Source of the DNA: Actibacterium sp. 188UL27-1 | Lineage (GTDB): Bacteria > Pseudomonadota > Alphaproteobacteria > Rhodobacterales > Rhodobacteraceae | Direction: 5' to 3' | Length of the DNA: 64,000 nucleotides | NCBI RefSeq assembly: GCF_016901225.1 | Contig: NZ_JAFEUL010000002.1 | Location: forward strand, 186,001 to 250,000 | Part shown: piece after piece, positions 7,811-16,773 of the stretch | Numbering within the stretch: the stretch's first letter is position 1 | Layout: every line of letters starts with the position of its first letter | The notes under the pieces: generated by a model | Databases searched by the model: none | Told to the model about the DNA's origin: nothing | Seen by the model: only the letters and a program-made list of their open reading frames with translations | Position numbers and translations under genes: made by a program

Positions 7811-8782
7811 ATGACACTTGGTTTTGATGACATCCCCGAAACGGCTTTGGCCTGGCACCGGGACGGGCGCGGTGCTGCTTTGGCCACTGTTGTGCAGACC
7901 TGGGGTTCGGCCCCGCGCGGTGTGGGCAGCCAGCTTGCGATCAGCGGTAAGGGTGAGATTTCCGGTTCGGTTTCAGGCGGTTGCGTCGAAGGTGCCGTCG
8001 TGGTGGAGGCGATGGAAGCGTTGGAGACCGGCAAGCCCGTCCTCCTCGATTATGGTGTCAGTGATGACGAGGCCTTCGCCGTCGGCCTCGCCTGCGGTGG
8101 GGAGATCAAGGTGCTGGTTGAACCCATCGGTGCCGCGATCCCCGAACAGATGCTGGCCGATCTGACACAAGCGCGCCACAGTCGGAAAGCCGCAGCTTAT
8201 ACTGTGAATACAAAGACTTGGCAGCGTAACCTCATGTCACCCGACGATGGGTTCCAGGCTCGTTTTCGCTCCGACAAGTCTGGTTTTGAGGAGGATCAAA
8301 CCTTCGTCGCCATCCACAATCCACCGCTGCGAATGGCGGTGGTCGGTGCGGTCCACATCGCCCAACCTCTGATCGCGATGGCGCGGCTGGCGGGCTATGA
8401 TCCATTTCTGGTCGATCCGCGTGAAGCCTTTGGTTCTGCTGAAAGATTTCCCGATGAGACCATCAGCCATGACTGGCCGGATGAGGCACTGACGGTGTGG
8501 GGCCTTGATGCACGGACGGCCGTTGTCACCCTGACCCATGATCCCAAAATCGATGACCCCGCGATCCAGACGGCGTTGGCCTCCGATTGTTTCTACCTAG
8601 GCTGCCTCGGCTCTCCCCGCACCCATGGCAAGAGGGTCGCGCGGTTGACAGAGGCAGGCCTGAGCGAACACCAGATCTCGCGTATCCATGGACCGGTGGG
8701 GCTGGATATTGGGTCAAAAACCCCGGCCGAGATCGCGATTGCTGTCATGGCACAGATCACCCAGGTTCTCAGGCAAGGTTGA
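7811..8782 (+). CDS. xdhC: XdhC/CoxI family molybdoenzyme maturation factor
   Basis: A 323-residue protein with the two-domain XdhC layout. The N-terminal CoxI-like domain has TWGSAPRGVGSQLAI and SGSVSGGCVEGAVV, including the conserved Cys. The C-terminal Rossmann-like domain begins near residue 175 and has DPREAFGSAERFPD and YLGCLGSPRTHGKR. XdhC proteins bind molybdenum cofactor, promote its sulfuration and hand it to xanthine dehydrogenase-type hydroxylases. No molybdo-hydroxylase gene is in the window. The stop overlaps the next start (TGATG), coupling it to the molybdopterin-binding protein. It lies directly behind repeat array A. Confidence 0.93.
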   Translation: MTLGFDDIPETALAWHRDGRGAALATVVQTWGSAPRGVGSQLAISGKGEISGSVSGGCVEGAVVVEAMEALETGKPVLLDYGVSDDEAFAVGLACGGEIKVLVEPIGAAIPEQMLADLTQARHSRKAAAYTVNTKTWQRNLMSPDDGFQARFRSDKSGFEEDQTFVAIHNPPLRMAVVGAVHIAQPLIAMARLAGYDPFLVDPREAFGSAERFPDETISHDWPDEALTVWGLDARTAVVTLTHDPKIDDPAIQTALASDCFYLGCLGSPRTHGKRVARLTEAGLSEHQISRIHGPVGLDIGSKTPAEIAIAVMAQITQVLRQG

Positions 8783-9783
8783 TGGAGTTTGGTCCGGTCC
8801 CGGTGACCGAAGCGATCGGGGCGATGCTGGCGCATTCGCAAAAGGCCGGCGGGACCCATTTCCGCAAGGGACAAGTCGTTGATCCTGCGATGGCGAAGGC
8901 TCTTCTCCAGGCGGGTTTGACGCACGTCACGGTTGCGCGCCTATCCCCCGACGATGTGGATGAAAACACAGCCGCCGCCCAACTGGCCGCTGCAATCGTC
9001 CCCGATGCCACGGCGGCGTGTTTAAAGATCGGCCAGGCCTTCACCGGGCGTGTTAACCTGAACGCCATCGGTCCGGGTATCGTGGCACAGGACCAAGCTG
9101 CCATCCATCGCCTGAACCGGGTGCATCCCTCCATCACCCTGGCGACGTTGCCACAATATACTCGCGTGGCTGCTGGCACATTGGTTGGCACGGTAAAGAT
9201 CATCTCGTATGGCGTTGAAAAGACGGCGGTTTCGAAAGCCTGCGAGGCGGCCCGCACAGCGTTGCGGGTTCTGCCAGTCAAACGAGCGACCGCCCACCTG
9301 ATCTTAACATCGGTGCCTGGCCAGAAGCCCAGCCTGAACGACAAGGGGCGCAAGGCGGTGGAGGGGCGGCTTAAGGCCTTGGGCATTGACCTGGCCCATT
9401 GCGAAACCGTCCCACACCAGATCACGGCAGTGGCGGCGGCGCTTGGCCAGCAAGACAGCGATATCGGGCTGATCCTCACTGGCTCGGCCACCTCCGACAT
9501 GAACGACACGGCCCCGGCGGCCATTCGTGCAGCGGGCGGGGAGGTGATGCGGTTCGGGATGCCGGTCGATCCGGGTAATCTGCTGGTCCTTGGCAACCTG
9601 CGTGGGCAACCGGTGATCGGCCTGCCGGGATGTGCCCGTTCGCCAGCGCTGAACGGCGCGGATTGGGTGTTGGAACGGATCGCTTGTGGGGTCGAGATCA
9701 CCGATGACGACATCGCGAGCATGGGGGTGGGCGGCTTGCTGAAAGAGATACCCCTCCGTCCGCAACCCCGTGAGCCGAAGTGA
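8782..9783 (+). CDS. Molybdopterin-binding (MoCF/MoeA-like) protein
   Basis: A 333-residue protein starting at ATG 8782, inside the xdhC stop. The N-terminal half (FGPVPVTEAIGAMLAHS, FRKGQVV) resembles the substrate-binding part of MoeA-like proteins. The C-terminal half contains the MoCF_biosynth core, GLILTGSATSDMNDTAP, with LPGCARSPALNGADWVLERI near the end. Related Rhodobacterales proteins often carry an additional MobA-like nucleotidyltransferase domain at the C-terminus; it is absent here. Likely role: cofactor handling or modification for the client of XdhC. It ends in a GTGA overlap with the following oxidoreductase. Confidence 0.83.
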   Translation: MEFGPVPVTEAIGAMLAHSQKAGGTHFRKGQVVDPAMAKALLQAGLTHVTVARLSPDDVDENTAAAQLAAAIVPDATAACLKIGQAFTGRVNLNAIGPGIVAQDQAAIHRLNRVHPSITLATLPQYTRVAAGTLVGTVKIISYGVEKTAVSKACEAARTALRVLPVKRATAHLILTSVPGQKPSLNDKGRKAVEGRLKALGIDLAHCETVPHQITAVAAALGQQDSDIGLILTGSATSDMNDTAPAAIRAAGGEVMRFGMPVDPGNLLVLGNLRGQPVIGLPGCARSPALNGADWVLERIACGVEITDDDIASMGVGGLLKEIPLRPQPREPK

Positions 9784-10808
9784 GCCAACCGCAGATTGCA
9801 GTCATCGGCGCCGGGCTGATCGGACAGCGCCATGCAGCCATCGTACGACAGCGATCGAACCTTGCCGCACTTGTGGATCCGTCAGATGCCGCGCGGACCT
9901 TAGCCCGGGATTGGGACGTGCCGTGGTTTCCTGATCTTTCTGAATACCTGAAAACACATCGCCCGGATGGCGCGATCATCGCCACGCCCAACCAATTGCA
10001 TCGCGACCATGGATTGGCATGCATCGCGGCTGGTGTGCCGGTGCTGATCGAAAAGCCGCTTGCCGATACCAGCGCCGCGGCCCGCGATCTGACCCAAGCG
10101 GCAGAGGCGGAAGGGGTGCCGGTTCTGGTCGGCCATCACCGCCGCCACAATCCGATCATTGCCGCGGCCCGTGCCACAATCCAAAACGGAGATCTGGGGC
10201 AGATTGTATCGGTCCATGCGCAGTTTTGGCTGTATAAGCCCGATGAATACTTTGATGTCGACTGGCGCACGCAAATCGGCGCGGGGCCGGTTTTCATCAA
10301 TCTCATCCACGATATCGACCTGCTGCGCCATCTATGCGGCGATATCACATCGGTCCAGGCGCGACAGTCCAGCGTGACCCGGAGACATGCGGTGGAGGAT
10401 ACCGCTGTGATCTTGCTGGAATTTGCGAAGGGGGCGCTTGGTACGGTCAATGTCTCTGACAGCATCGTGGCACCGTGGAGTTGGGAGATGACGGCCGCCG
10501 AAAACCCCGCCTATCCGGCGACCAAGGCGACCTGCTACACCATTGGCGGCACCCATGGATCCCTGTCGGTCCCCGATCTGGGTCTTTGGCAGCATCCCGA
10601 AACCCGCAGTTGGTGGGCGCCGATTGCGGCGAAACAGGTCTCCCATAGTGCCGAAGATCCGCTGCACCGCCAGCACGATCATTTCTGTGCAGTGATCCGT
10701 GGGACGGAGGCGCCGTTGGTCAGTGGGGCGGAGGGGCTGGCCACGCTCAGGGTAATCGAGGCCATCAAGGAGGCGGCCGAAACTGGCCAGACCGTCGACC
10801 TGCGCTGA
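9780..10808 (+). CDS. Gfo/Idh/MocA family oxidoreductase
   Basis: A 342-residue NAD(P)-dependent dehydrogenase. The N-terminal Rossmann fold shows VIGAGLIGQRHA, the EKP triad shows in VLIEKPLADT, and the C-terminal alpha/beta domain shows GPVFINLIHDIDLLRHL with the usual catalytic His. The family oxidises sugars, inositols and related polyols, or acts on imines and biliverdin. The GTG start at 9780 overlaps the preceding stop (GTGA). Its place after xdhC and the molybdopterin-binding gene is unexpected; it may belong to a pathway whose first step is a molybdo-hydroxylase, but nothing here fixes the substrate. Confidence 0.92.
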   Translation: MSQPQIAVIGAGLIGQRHAAIVRQRSNLAALVDPSDAARTLARDWDVPWFPDLSEYLKTHRPDGAIIATPNQLHRDHGLACIAAGVPVLIEKPLADTSAAARDLTQAAEAEGVPVLVGHHRRHNPIIAAARATIQNGDLGQIVSVHAQFWLYKPDEYFDVDWRTQIGAGPVFINLIHDIDLLRHLCGDITSVQARQSSVTRRHAVEDTAVILLEFAKGALGTVNVSDSIVAPWSWEMTAAENPAYPATKATCYTIGGTHGSLSVPDLGLWQHPETRSWWAPIAAKQVSHSAEDPLHRQHDHFCAVIRGTEAPLVSGAEGLATLRVIEAIKEAAETGQTVDLR

Positions 10809-10864
10809 GGCCCGGTTCGGGATCTCTTGTCGCTGAGCTTGATGGCTGACCACCCAAAGACCGA

Positions 10865-11143
10865 ATGGCCGACTTGCTGCGTGCAGTCGGGTTTGAGCTT
10901 ACCATTGGCCGCTATTCCACTCGTCTGGCTGGGATCGACCATTTCGTCTTTCGAGAATATGGCTCGGATATCGGGCAGCCTTGTATCACCGCCGACCATG
11001 ACCGGGTCGATCTGCTGGCAAAGTTCGCCAAACGGCTGTCTGACGCCTTAACAGCGCATGGGATACGACACCGGTTTGAGATCTACGGCTCAGGTTGCCA
11101 GCTTTTTGCCCATAATCACCACCTGTGGTCGCAGCGCGATTGA
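10865..11143 (+). CDS. Small hypothetical protein
   Basis: A 92-residue frame starting ATG 10865, between the oxidoreductase and the convergent rimK-like gene. The composition is protein-like, with a helical segment DLLAKFAKRLSDAL, then RHRFEIYG and a His-rich tail (AHNHHLW). I recognise no family. No strong ribosome-binding site is evident, so the call rests on composition and on the lack of a competing gene. Confidence 0.4.
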   Translation: MADLLRAVGFELTIGRYSTRLAGIDHFVFREYGSDIGQPCITADHDRVDLLAKFAKRLSDALTAHGIRHRFEIYGSGCQLFAHNHHLWSQRD

Positions 11144-11150
11144 GCGTAGG

Positions 11151-12548
11151 CTACGTTACAGCTTTCGCGGCTGGCTTGCGAGGGGTGGTGGGGCGAACAC
11201 GCTTTTCGATCTCATCATAAAGCAATCCGGCGATGTTCTTGTCGGTGGCCTTTTCAATGCCTTCCAGACCGGGGCTGGAATTGACCTCCAGCACCTTGGG
11301 CCCGGTTTCCGACCGCAGCAGGTCAACACCGGCCAGCCCGAGTTTGAACGCTTTGGCGGCCTTGACCGCCGCCTCCCGCTCGTCCTTGGTGATGCGCGCG
11401 ACGCTTGCGGTCCCACCTTGGTGGAGGTTCGACCGGAACTCGCCCGCGGCGGCGGTGCGCCGCATCGCGGCGACGACCTTTGATCCAATGACAAGGCAGC
11501 GAATATCCTCACCTGCCGCTTCCTTCACGAAATCCTGAACCAGAAAATTGGCGCGCAGCCCCCGAAAAGCCGAGATCACCGATTGCGCCGCCTTCTTGGT
11601 TTCGGCCAGTACCACGCCTTTGCCTTGCGTGCTTTCCAGCAGTTTCACGATCAGAGGCGCGGTGCCCACAAGGCCGATCAGATTATCGGTGTCCTTTGGG
11701 CTGCTGGCAAAGGCTGTGGTGGGCATCCCGATCCGGTGGCGGGCCAGCACCTGATGGGCATGCAGCTTGTCGCGACTGGCTGTGATCCCTTCGGAGCCGT
11801 TGACGCAATGGGTCCCGATGGTCTCGAATTGGCGGATGATCGCTGTGCCATAGGAGGTGATCGAGGCGCCAACACGCGGGATGATCGCATCAAACCGGGG
11901 CAGGCGGGCGCCATCATAATAGACCTCGGGTGAGGTTGCGTTGATCGCCATATAGCAGCGGGCCGTGTCGATGACCTCCACCACGTGGCCGCGCCGCTCC
12001 CCTTCGACGACAAGGCGGGCCGTGGAGTAATTGTTCGGCTCGCGCGATAGGACGGCAATACGCAGGGCCCGGGTGGGCGCACCGGCGCGCATTCGGGCAG
12101 ATTTATACACATCATAGCTTAGTACGGGCTGGCAAAAGCTGTCACTGGGGGCCACCAGAACCTCATCACCCAGGGCCTTGCGGCCCAGCAGCATCCGGTA
12201 GGCCATGGTGCCACGGTCGGATAACGTCACCTCGATCGGCCACTCGGCCTCGCCCATCTTCAGCGGCGTGCTGATCACATAGCGCAGTTCCGTTTCGCCG
12301 TTAGAGGAGGTAACCTCGCGCCGGTCCATAATCTCGGCCGAGCAGGCGATGGTGATATTGTCGTTGCCCGGAATGGGATGGATGGCAAAGCGCACCTTGG
12401 GTCGGTTCGCGGGGCCAAAGGGTTCGATATCAAAGGCATGCAGCGCCGAGGTCCGCGCCCCGGTATCCACCTTGGCCTTTAGCGCGGGCAGGCCCAGATC
12501 CGGCAGCGCCACCCATTCCTCCCAACCGACCTTAAAGACGTCATCCAT
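11151..12548 (-). CDS. rimK: RimK-family ATP-grasp ligase fused to a RimB-like zinc-protease domain
   Basis: A 465-residue two-domain protein. Residues 1 to about 150 are the RimK-associated aspartic/zinc-protease-like domain, with [13 protein letters not shown] (Asp28-Thr-Gly) and LLGRKAL. Residues from about 160 form a RimK-type ATP-grasp ligase, with [16 protein letters not shown] and the metal-binding end [17 protein letters not shown]. RimK adds glutamates to the C-terminus of ribosomal protein S6, while RimB-like partners trim them; in E. coli the domains are separate genes. ATG 12548 follows AGGGGG, so the in-frame start at 12590 is not preferred. The gene follows a TPR-protein gene on the same strand. 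Confidence 0.88.
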   Translation of the reverse strand: MDDVFKVGWEEWVALPDLGLPALKAKVDTGARTSALHAFDIEPFGPANRPKVRFAIHPIPGNDNITIACSAEIMDRREVTSSNGETELRYVISTPLKMGEAEWPIEVTLSDRGTMAYRMLLGRKALGDEVLVAPSDSFCQPVLSYDVYKSARMRAGAPTRALRIAVLSREPNNYSTARLVVEGERRGHVVEVIDTARCYMAINATSPEVYYDGARLPRFDAIIPRVGASITSYGTAIIRQFETIGTHCVNGSEGITASRDKLHAHQVLARHRIGMPTTAFASSPKDTDNLIGLVGTAPLIVKLLESTQGKGVVLAETKKAAQSVISAFRGLRANFLVQDFVKEAAGEDIRCLVIGSKVVAAMRRTAAAGEFRSNLHQGGTASVARITKDEREAAVKAAKAFKLGLAGVDLLRSETGPKVLEVNSSPGLEGIEKATDKNIAGLLYDEIEKRVRPTTPRKPAAKAVT

Positions 12549-12611
12549 GGTGTGGCCCCCTTGATAAGTCCTTGGCCAAGCAAGCATCATCGGACGCCGG
12601 AAGGTAAGGGG

Positions 12612-13505
12612 TCAAACCGATTTGGGTCGCATCCGCGTTTCCAATTCGGCCAATTGGGCACGGGTTAGGGCGGCCAAATCCTCGTCCTGTTCGGCTTCTG
12701 CCCGGTCGATGGCCGCCTGCATGAAGGTGCGTGCGGCGGCGTTATCACCCGTTTCATGGGCGAGCACACCCTTTTGAAACAGCATATCCGTGACGCATGC
12801 GATATTGCCATCCGCCTCGGCAATGGCCAGCACCCGGTCGAGGATCGGTGCGGCCTCCGCCAGACGTTTCAACTCATACAGGTTTTGCGCCATGTTTGTG
12901 AGGCAGGTTGTCAATTCTGGCGCGTCCGCGCCAAACAGCCGCTCACCCCGCGCCAGAACGATTTCATTCAGCTCTAGCGCATCGGCGTATTTTTCGGCCT
13001 CATGCAGGCAATAGGCCAGCTGTTGCTGTGTTCCGGCACAGGCATTTTCATCATACGCGTCTGAGGCTTCAAGATCTGGCAACAGTGCACGATAGCTCGC
13101 CACGGCTTGGTCCCAACGCTCCATATTGGACTGATGAAGGGCGATACCCGCGCGGGCGCTCAGCCGCTGCTTTTCGGGCAGAAACGGCGTCGCGTCGTCA
13201 TGGTGCAGCGCCATCTGATACGCCTCGATACATTCGCCATGCTGCTGGTTGCGCGAAAGCAGGTAGCCACGGCAATAGGCAAGCTCCCCCAACGTTTCGG
13301 AATCGGTGATGCCCGCATCCGCCATGTCGATCTTGATCACGTTCAGGATATGGAATGTGCCCGAGATGCTGAACCGCGCATCCGTGTCCCACAGCATCGC
13401 CCGGATATCGCGCAGCCGGTCCAGTGGCGGTCGGTTCGGGTCCTCGACCTTGGGCTGCTGGATGGTGGGGCGTTTCCGGAACAGATTTCGAAGTCTGCGC
13501 AACAT
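12612..13505 (-). CDS. TPR-repeat protein
   Basis: A 297-residue cytoplasmic protein built from tetratricopeptide-like helical pairs: ECIEAYQMALHH, WDQAVASYRALLPDLEAS, KYADALELNEIVLARGE, RLAEAAPILDRVLAIAE and NAAARTFMQAAIDRA. The first 25 residues are strongly basic (LRRLRNLFRKRP), with no signal peptide. ATG 13505 is preferred over 13562 because AAGGT lies upstream. TPR proteins are interaction scaffolds; the partner is unknown. It is divergent from tgt and may be co-transcribed with the rimK fusion. Confidence 0.82.
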   Translation of the reverse strand: MLRRLRNLFRKRPTIQQPKVEDPNRPPLDRLRDIRAMLWDTDARFSISGTFHILNVIKIDMADAGITDSETLGELAYCRGYLLSRNQQHGECIEAYQMALHHDDATPFLPEKQRLSARAGIALHQSNMERWDQAVASYRALLPDLEASDAYDENACAGTQQQLAYCLHEAEKYADALELNEIVLARGERLFGADAPELTTCLTNMAQNLYELKRLAEAAPILDRVLAIAEADGNIACVTDMLFQKGVLAHETGDNAAARTFMQAAIDRAEAEQDEDLAALTRAQLAELETRMRPKSV

Positions 13506-13609
13506 GAGACTGACCTTGTGACCTGAAACAACGCTACGCTGCGGCTGCTTGAAGCGCCACACCCCAATCGGCCCTTTTCACCACCGACAGCGCAGCCTAT
13601 CCCATCGAA

Positions 13610-14740
13610 ATGACTGACCGATTTTCCTTTGCTCTCGCCACCACGGACGGCGCCGCCCGCACAGGTGCCATTTCCAGCCCCCGCGGGGAGATCCGCACGC
13701 CCGCCTTCATGCCTGTTGGCACGGCGGCGACCGTCAAGGCGATGCTGCCCGAAAGCGTGCGCGCGACCGGGGCGGACGTGCTGCTGGGCAATACCTATCA
13801 TCTGATGCTGCGCCCCACGGCAGAGCGGATCGACCGGCTGGGGGGGCTTCACCGGTTTATGAATTGGGAGCGCCCGATCCTGACCGATAGCGGTGGTTTC
13901 CAGGTCATGAGCCTGGCCGGTTTGCGCAAGATGACCGAGCATGGCGTGACCTTCAAATCCCATATCGACGGGTCAAAGCACGAGCTGACACCAGAACGCT
14001 CGATGGAGATCCAGCGCCTGCTTGGCAGCGACATCGTGATGTGCTTCGATGAATGCCCCGCCTTGCCGGCCGATGACGCGCGCGTGGCAGAGGCGATGCG
14101 CCTATCCATGCGGTGGGCGGCGCGGTCGAGGGATGCGTTTGGCGACCGTCCTGGCCACGCGCTGTTCGGCATCCAGCAAGGCGGCGTGACTGAACATCTG
14201 CGCGCCGAAAGTGCCGAGGCCCTGACCCAGATCGGATTCGATGGCTACGCGGTTGGTGGTCTGGCCGTGGGGGAGGGGCAGGAGGCCATGTTCGGCGTTC
14301 TGGACTATGCGCCCGCGCAACTGCCCGTGGACAAACCGCGCTATCTAATGGGCGTCGGCAAACCTGATGATATCGTGGGCGCTGTCAAGCGCGGCATTGA
14401 CATGATGGATTGTGTGCTGCCATCCCGGTCTGGGCGGACGGGCCAGGCCTTTACCCGCCGCGGCGTTGTCAACATCAAGAATGCCCGCCACCAGGATGAC
14501 CCGCGCCCTCTGGACGAGGGCTGCAGTTGCCCGGCCTGTCAGAATTACTCCCGCGCTTACCTGCACCATGTCTTTCGCGCGCAGGAGATGATCTCAGGCA
14601 TGCTGCTGACCTGGCATAACCTGCACTATTATCAAAAGTTGATGGCGGGTATGCGCGCGGCCATCGCCGAACACCGCTTTGCCGCATGGGAGGCTGATTT
14701 CCACGCCGCGCGCGCCGATGGTGATATCGAGCCACTGTAA
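13610..14740 (+). CDS. tgt: tRNA-guanine(34) transglycosylase
   Basis: A 376-residue TIM-barrel enzyme that swaps G34 of Asp, Asn, His and Tyr tRNAs for preQ1, the first tRNA-level step of queuosine synthesis. Visible marks: LTDSGGFQ with the general-base Asp, [23 protein letters not shown] with the nucleophilic Asp, and the zinc site CSCPAC completed by a downstream His in YLHHVF. Length is normal. No other queuosine genes are adjacent, although in many relatives queA or a small integral membrane protein gene is near. Confidence 0.97.
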   Translation: MTDRFSFALATTDGAARTGAISSPRGEIRTPAFMPVGTAATVKAMLPESVRATGADVLLGNTYHLMLRPTAERIDRLGGLHRFMNWERPILTDSGGFQVMSLAGLRKMTEHGVTFKSHIDGSKHELTPERSMEIQRLLGSDIVMCFDECPALPADDARVAEAMRLSMRWAARSRDAFGDRPGHALFGIQQGGVTEHLRAESAEALTQIGFDGYAVGGLAVGEGQEAMFGVLDYAPAQLPVDKPRYLMGVGKPDDIVGAVKRGIDMMDCVLPSRSGRTGQAFTRRGVVNIKNARHQDDPRPLDEGCSCPACQNYSRAYLHHVFRAQEMISGMLLTWHNLHYYQKLMAGMRAAIAEHRFAAWEADFHAARADGDIEPL

Positions 14741-14828
14741 GAGGCGCGCCAGATTGGACCGTGCCATCCTGCATTCCTCAGGATGATAGGATAGCACTGT
14801 CCGCAACCTCAGATCAAAACGCTCGGGG

Positions 14829-15326
14829 TTAACGGCGGCGCAATGAACCGGTCTTGCGGTGGATGATGAAATTGCGGCCTTCGGCTGTTCGGATGCGCAG
14901 ATGGCCACGGCGGGTGAAGCCGCGCGTCTGCCCCCAGATGCGGTGCGATACGGTTCGGGTGAGGCTGTCGGGGTCCCGGATCAGATCACCCAGGGTGTAA
15001 GATGCGATCTTTGCGCCATTGCGGAATACGCGAAACATCACCTGATCGGAGCCGCTTCCCTGGGGGACGAGTTGCGCCCCGGATGGTCCGACAATCATCA
15101 ATCCCGTATCGGTCAGATATGCGCTGTAGAACCACTCATTGAGGGTCCAGATCACGTTTGGACCCTGAACTCGGATCCGTTTCGACGGCTCGGCTTGCAG
15201 GGTCGCTGTCCAACTGCCAGAGGGGGAGGCAATTTCATAATCAGACGGCGTAGGTAGGGGTTGATCGGCCACCGCAATTGATGCCAAAAAAAATTGCCGC
15301 AAGACTGATCGCTGGCATGCTGACAA
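14829..15326 (-). CDS. Hypothetical protein, probably exported
   Basis: A 165-residue protein, convergent with tgt. It is beta-rich, with repeated short strand motifs: YEIASPSGSWTATLQ, NVIWTLNEWFYSAYLTDTG, DQVMFRVFRNGAKIASYTL. This looks like one of the small periplasmic beta proteins common in Rhodobacteraceae, but I cannot name a family. The N-terminus (RQFFLASIAVADQ) resembles a short, weak signal peptide; a different start or a small indel upstream may have cost a better one. Confidence 0.65.
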   Translation of the reverse strand: MSACQRSVLRQFFLASIAVADQPLPTPSDYEIASPSGSWTATLQAEPSKRIRVQGPNVIWTLNEWFYSAYLTDTGLMIVGPSGAQLVPQGSGSDQVMFRVFRNGAKIASYTLGDLIRDPDSLTRTVSHRIWGQTRGFTRRGHLRIRTAEGRNFIIHRKTGSLRRR

Positions 15327-15765
15327 TCATTGGATCGTACGTGTTCTGTGGCTCATCCCAGCCTCCCAACCAATTCCGCCTCGTCTTTCTAGGGGCTTGA
15401 TCATTGGCAGGCAACGGAAGCGACGCAAGTTGTGGATCGTGCCTTGTCCCAAATCGTCAGCCATGCCCCGCCGATTTCGCATTCGATTTCCAGTTTCGAA
15501 ACAGTCACCTTTGGCAGTTGCTGCTGTTTATACCCCATCGGAGGACATCTGCCGACGTTGTGTAAATCCCGGCAGGGCTATGCTTGCCGGTGGTGCGGAG
15601 GTGGAGCGGTTGTTGAGGTGATCGTCCACCCCTTCTAACTTGCGCCGTGGTCGTGACTGAACATGCCTCGACCACGCAGTCTCCCCGTCAGAATGAGCCG
15701 GGGCATTTGTCGTGTTCCCGGGAACACGACCCAACGGGCAAAGCCCGACGAAGCGAGGATACAAG
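15327..15765. other. Gene-poor stretch before the CAP-domain gene
   Basis: About 440 bases with only short, unconvincing frames on both strands. It holds a perfect 22-bp palindrome at 15709-15730 and a second small stem (CGGGC-AAA-GCCCG, 15735-15747) just before the ribosome-binding site of the CAP gene. The rest shows nothing I can support. Confidence 0.5.
15709..15730. promoter_or_regulatory. Perfect 22-bp palindrome upstream of the CAP gene
   Basis: The left arm GTCGTGTTCCC is followed with no spacer by its exact reverse complement GGGAACACGAC. It ends 35 bp before the ATG at 15766. A zero-spacer palindrome is a poor RNA hairpin and a good operator for a dimeric repressor, so I read it as a binding site. 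No T-tract follows, which argues against a terminator. Confidence 0.6.
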
Positions 15766-16737
15766 ATGAGCCAGGCAAGCGAACTTGAACTTTTGATGCT
15801 GGACCTGATCAACGAAGAACGCACCTCCCGCGGTTTAACCACCCTTGAAATTAACAATGACCTAAACGAGGCAGCAGAGGATCACAGCGCATGGATGCTG
15901 CGCACAAACCAGTTTGACCATCGCGGGGCGGGCGGTTCGACCGCGACAGACCGGATCGAGGCATCTGGATATGAGCTGGATGGGAGCTGGTCCACAGCCG
16001 AGAATATCGGTTGGCAAAGCGAACGCGGTGCAACCGGACTGGCTGATGATGTCCGTAACATCCATGACAGCTTGATGAACAGTCCAGGTCACCGCGCCAA
16101 TATCCTGAACCCAAACATGGAGGATATTGGCATCGGCATTGAACGGGGTGATTTCACGGCCGATAGCGGCACGTTTGATGGTGTGATGGTGACCCAGAAT
16201 TTCGGCCGCACCGATGCGGAAACATCTACCCCGCCGGAAACTGACGAGGTTGCGGATCGGGGTGATAGCGGGGAAACGGAAACACCGCTGGCGCCGCCCA
16301 CGACGCCGGAACCAACTGCCCCCGAACCCACGGAGCCCGAAGACCAAACGCCGTCTCAGCCCGAAACGCCCGACGACGAAACGCCTACCCCAACCAACGG
16401 GCCGACCACGCCCGTGAACCCAGCCCCGCCCGAGCCACAAATGCCAGACGAGGAAACGCCAACGCCGACGGATGGTCCCACGGCGCCGCAAACCCCGACG
16501 CCGACGGATACGGCATCCGATTGCGAGGCGTTCTTTGCACGTATTTTTGACCGGTTCGATTTCGGTGACATGGACTGGTTTGTGGCCGGAGTTGATGACG
16601 ATATGGCCACCAACACTTTCAGCGGGAGCGTCACGACAGGCGAAGGCACCCGGACCACCGACAGCCTCGCCGAGTTCGATGATATGATGGCCGGTCTCAG
16701 CGTGAATTTCTGTTCTGTGACCGATGATTTCGCCTAA
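15766..16737 (+). CDS. CAP (SCP/PR-1-like) domain protein with Thr/Pro/Glu-rich linker
   Basis: A 323-residue acidic protein. Residues 1 to about 155 are a CAP domain: HSAWMLRTNQFDHRG (two His), AENIGW, and NSPGHRANILNPNMEDIGIG. Residues about 160 to 245 are a low-complexity TPE linker containing two imperfect copies of an ETPTPT(N/D)GPT(T/A)P unit. The last 75 residues form a separate acidic segment with two Cys. CAP proteins are usually secreted and may bind sterols or act as peptidases. There is no N-terminal signal peptide here, so type I secretion through the C-terminal segment is possible. ATG 15766 follows AGCGAGGA; an upstream in-frame ATG at 15712 overlaps the palindrome and is unlikely. 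Confidence 0.85.
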   Translation: MSQASELELLMLDLINEERTSRGLTTLEINNDLNEAAEDHSAWMLRTNQFDHRGAGGSTATDRIEASGYELDGSWSTAENIGWQSERGATGLADDVRNIHDSLMNSPGHRANILNPNMEDIGIGIERGDFTADSGTFDGVMVTQNFGRTDAETSTPPETDEVADRGDSGETETPLAPPTTPEPTAPEPTEPEDQTPSQPETPDDETPTPTNGPTTPVNPAPPEPQMPDEETPTPTDGPTAPQTPTPTDTASDCEAFFARIFDRFDFGDMDWFVAGVDDDMATNTFSGSVTTGEGTRTTDSLAEFDDMMAGLSVNFCSVTDDFA

Positions 16738-16750
16738 AACCTGATCAAGG

Positions 16751-16773
16751 CGCCGGGCGGATCAGGCCCGGCG
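16751..16773. terminator. GC-rich hairpin between convergent genes
   Basis: CGCCGGGC (16751-16758) pairs with GCCCGGCG (16766-16773) around a 7-base loop. It lies exactly between the stops of the CAP gene and the minus-strand glycosyltransferase gene. There is no T-run on either side, so it is at best a weak or Rho-assisted bidirectional terminator. Confidence 0.4.

Noticed and set aside
15281-15400. Plus-strand 39-codon ORF with a hydrophobic N-terminus and a Cys, resembling a tiny lipoprotein.
   Set aside because: It overlaps the start of the opposite-strand gene, has no Shine-Dalgarno, and its lipobox is poor.
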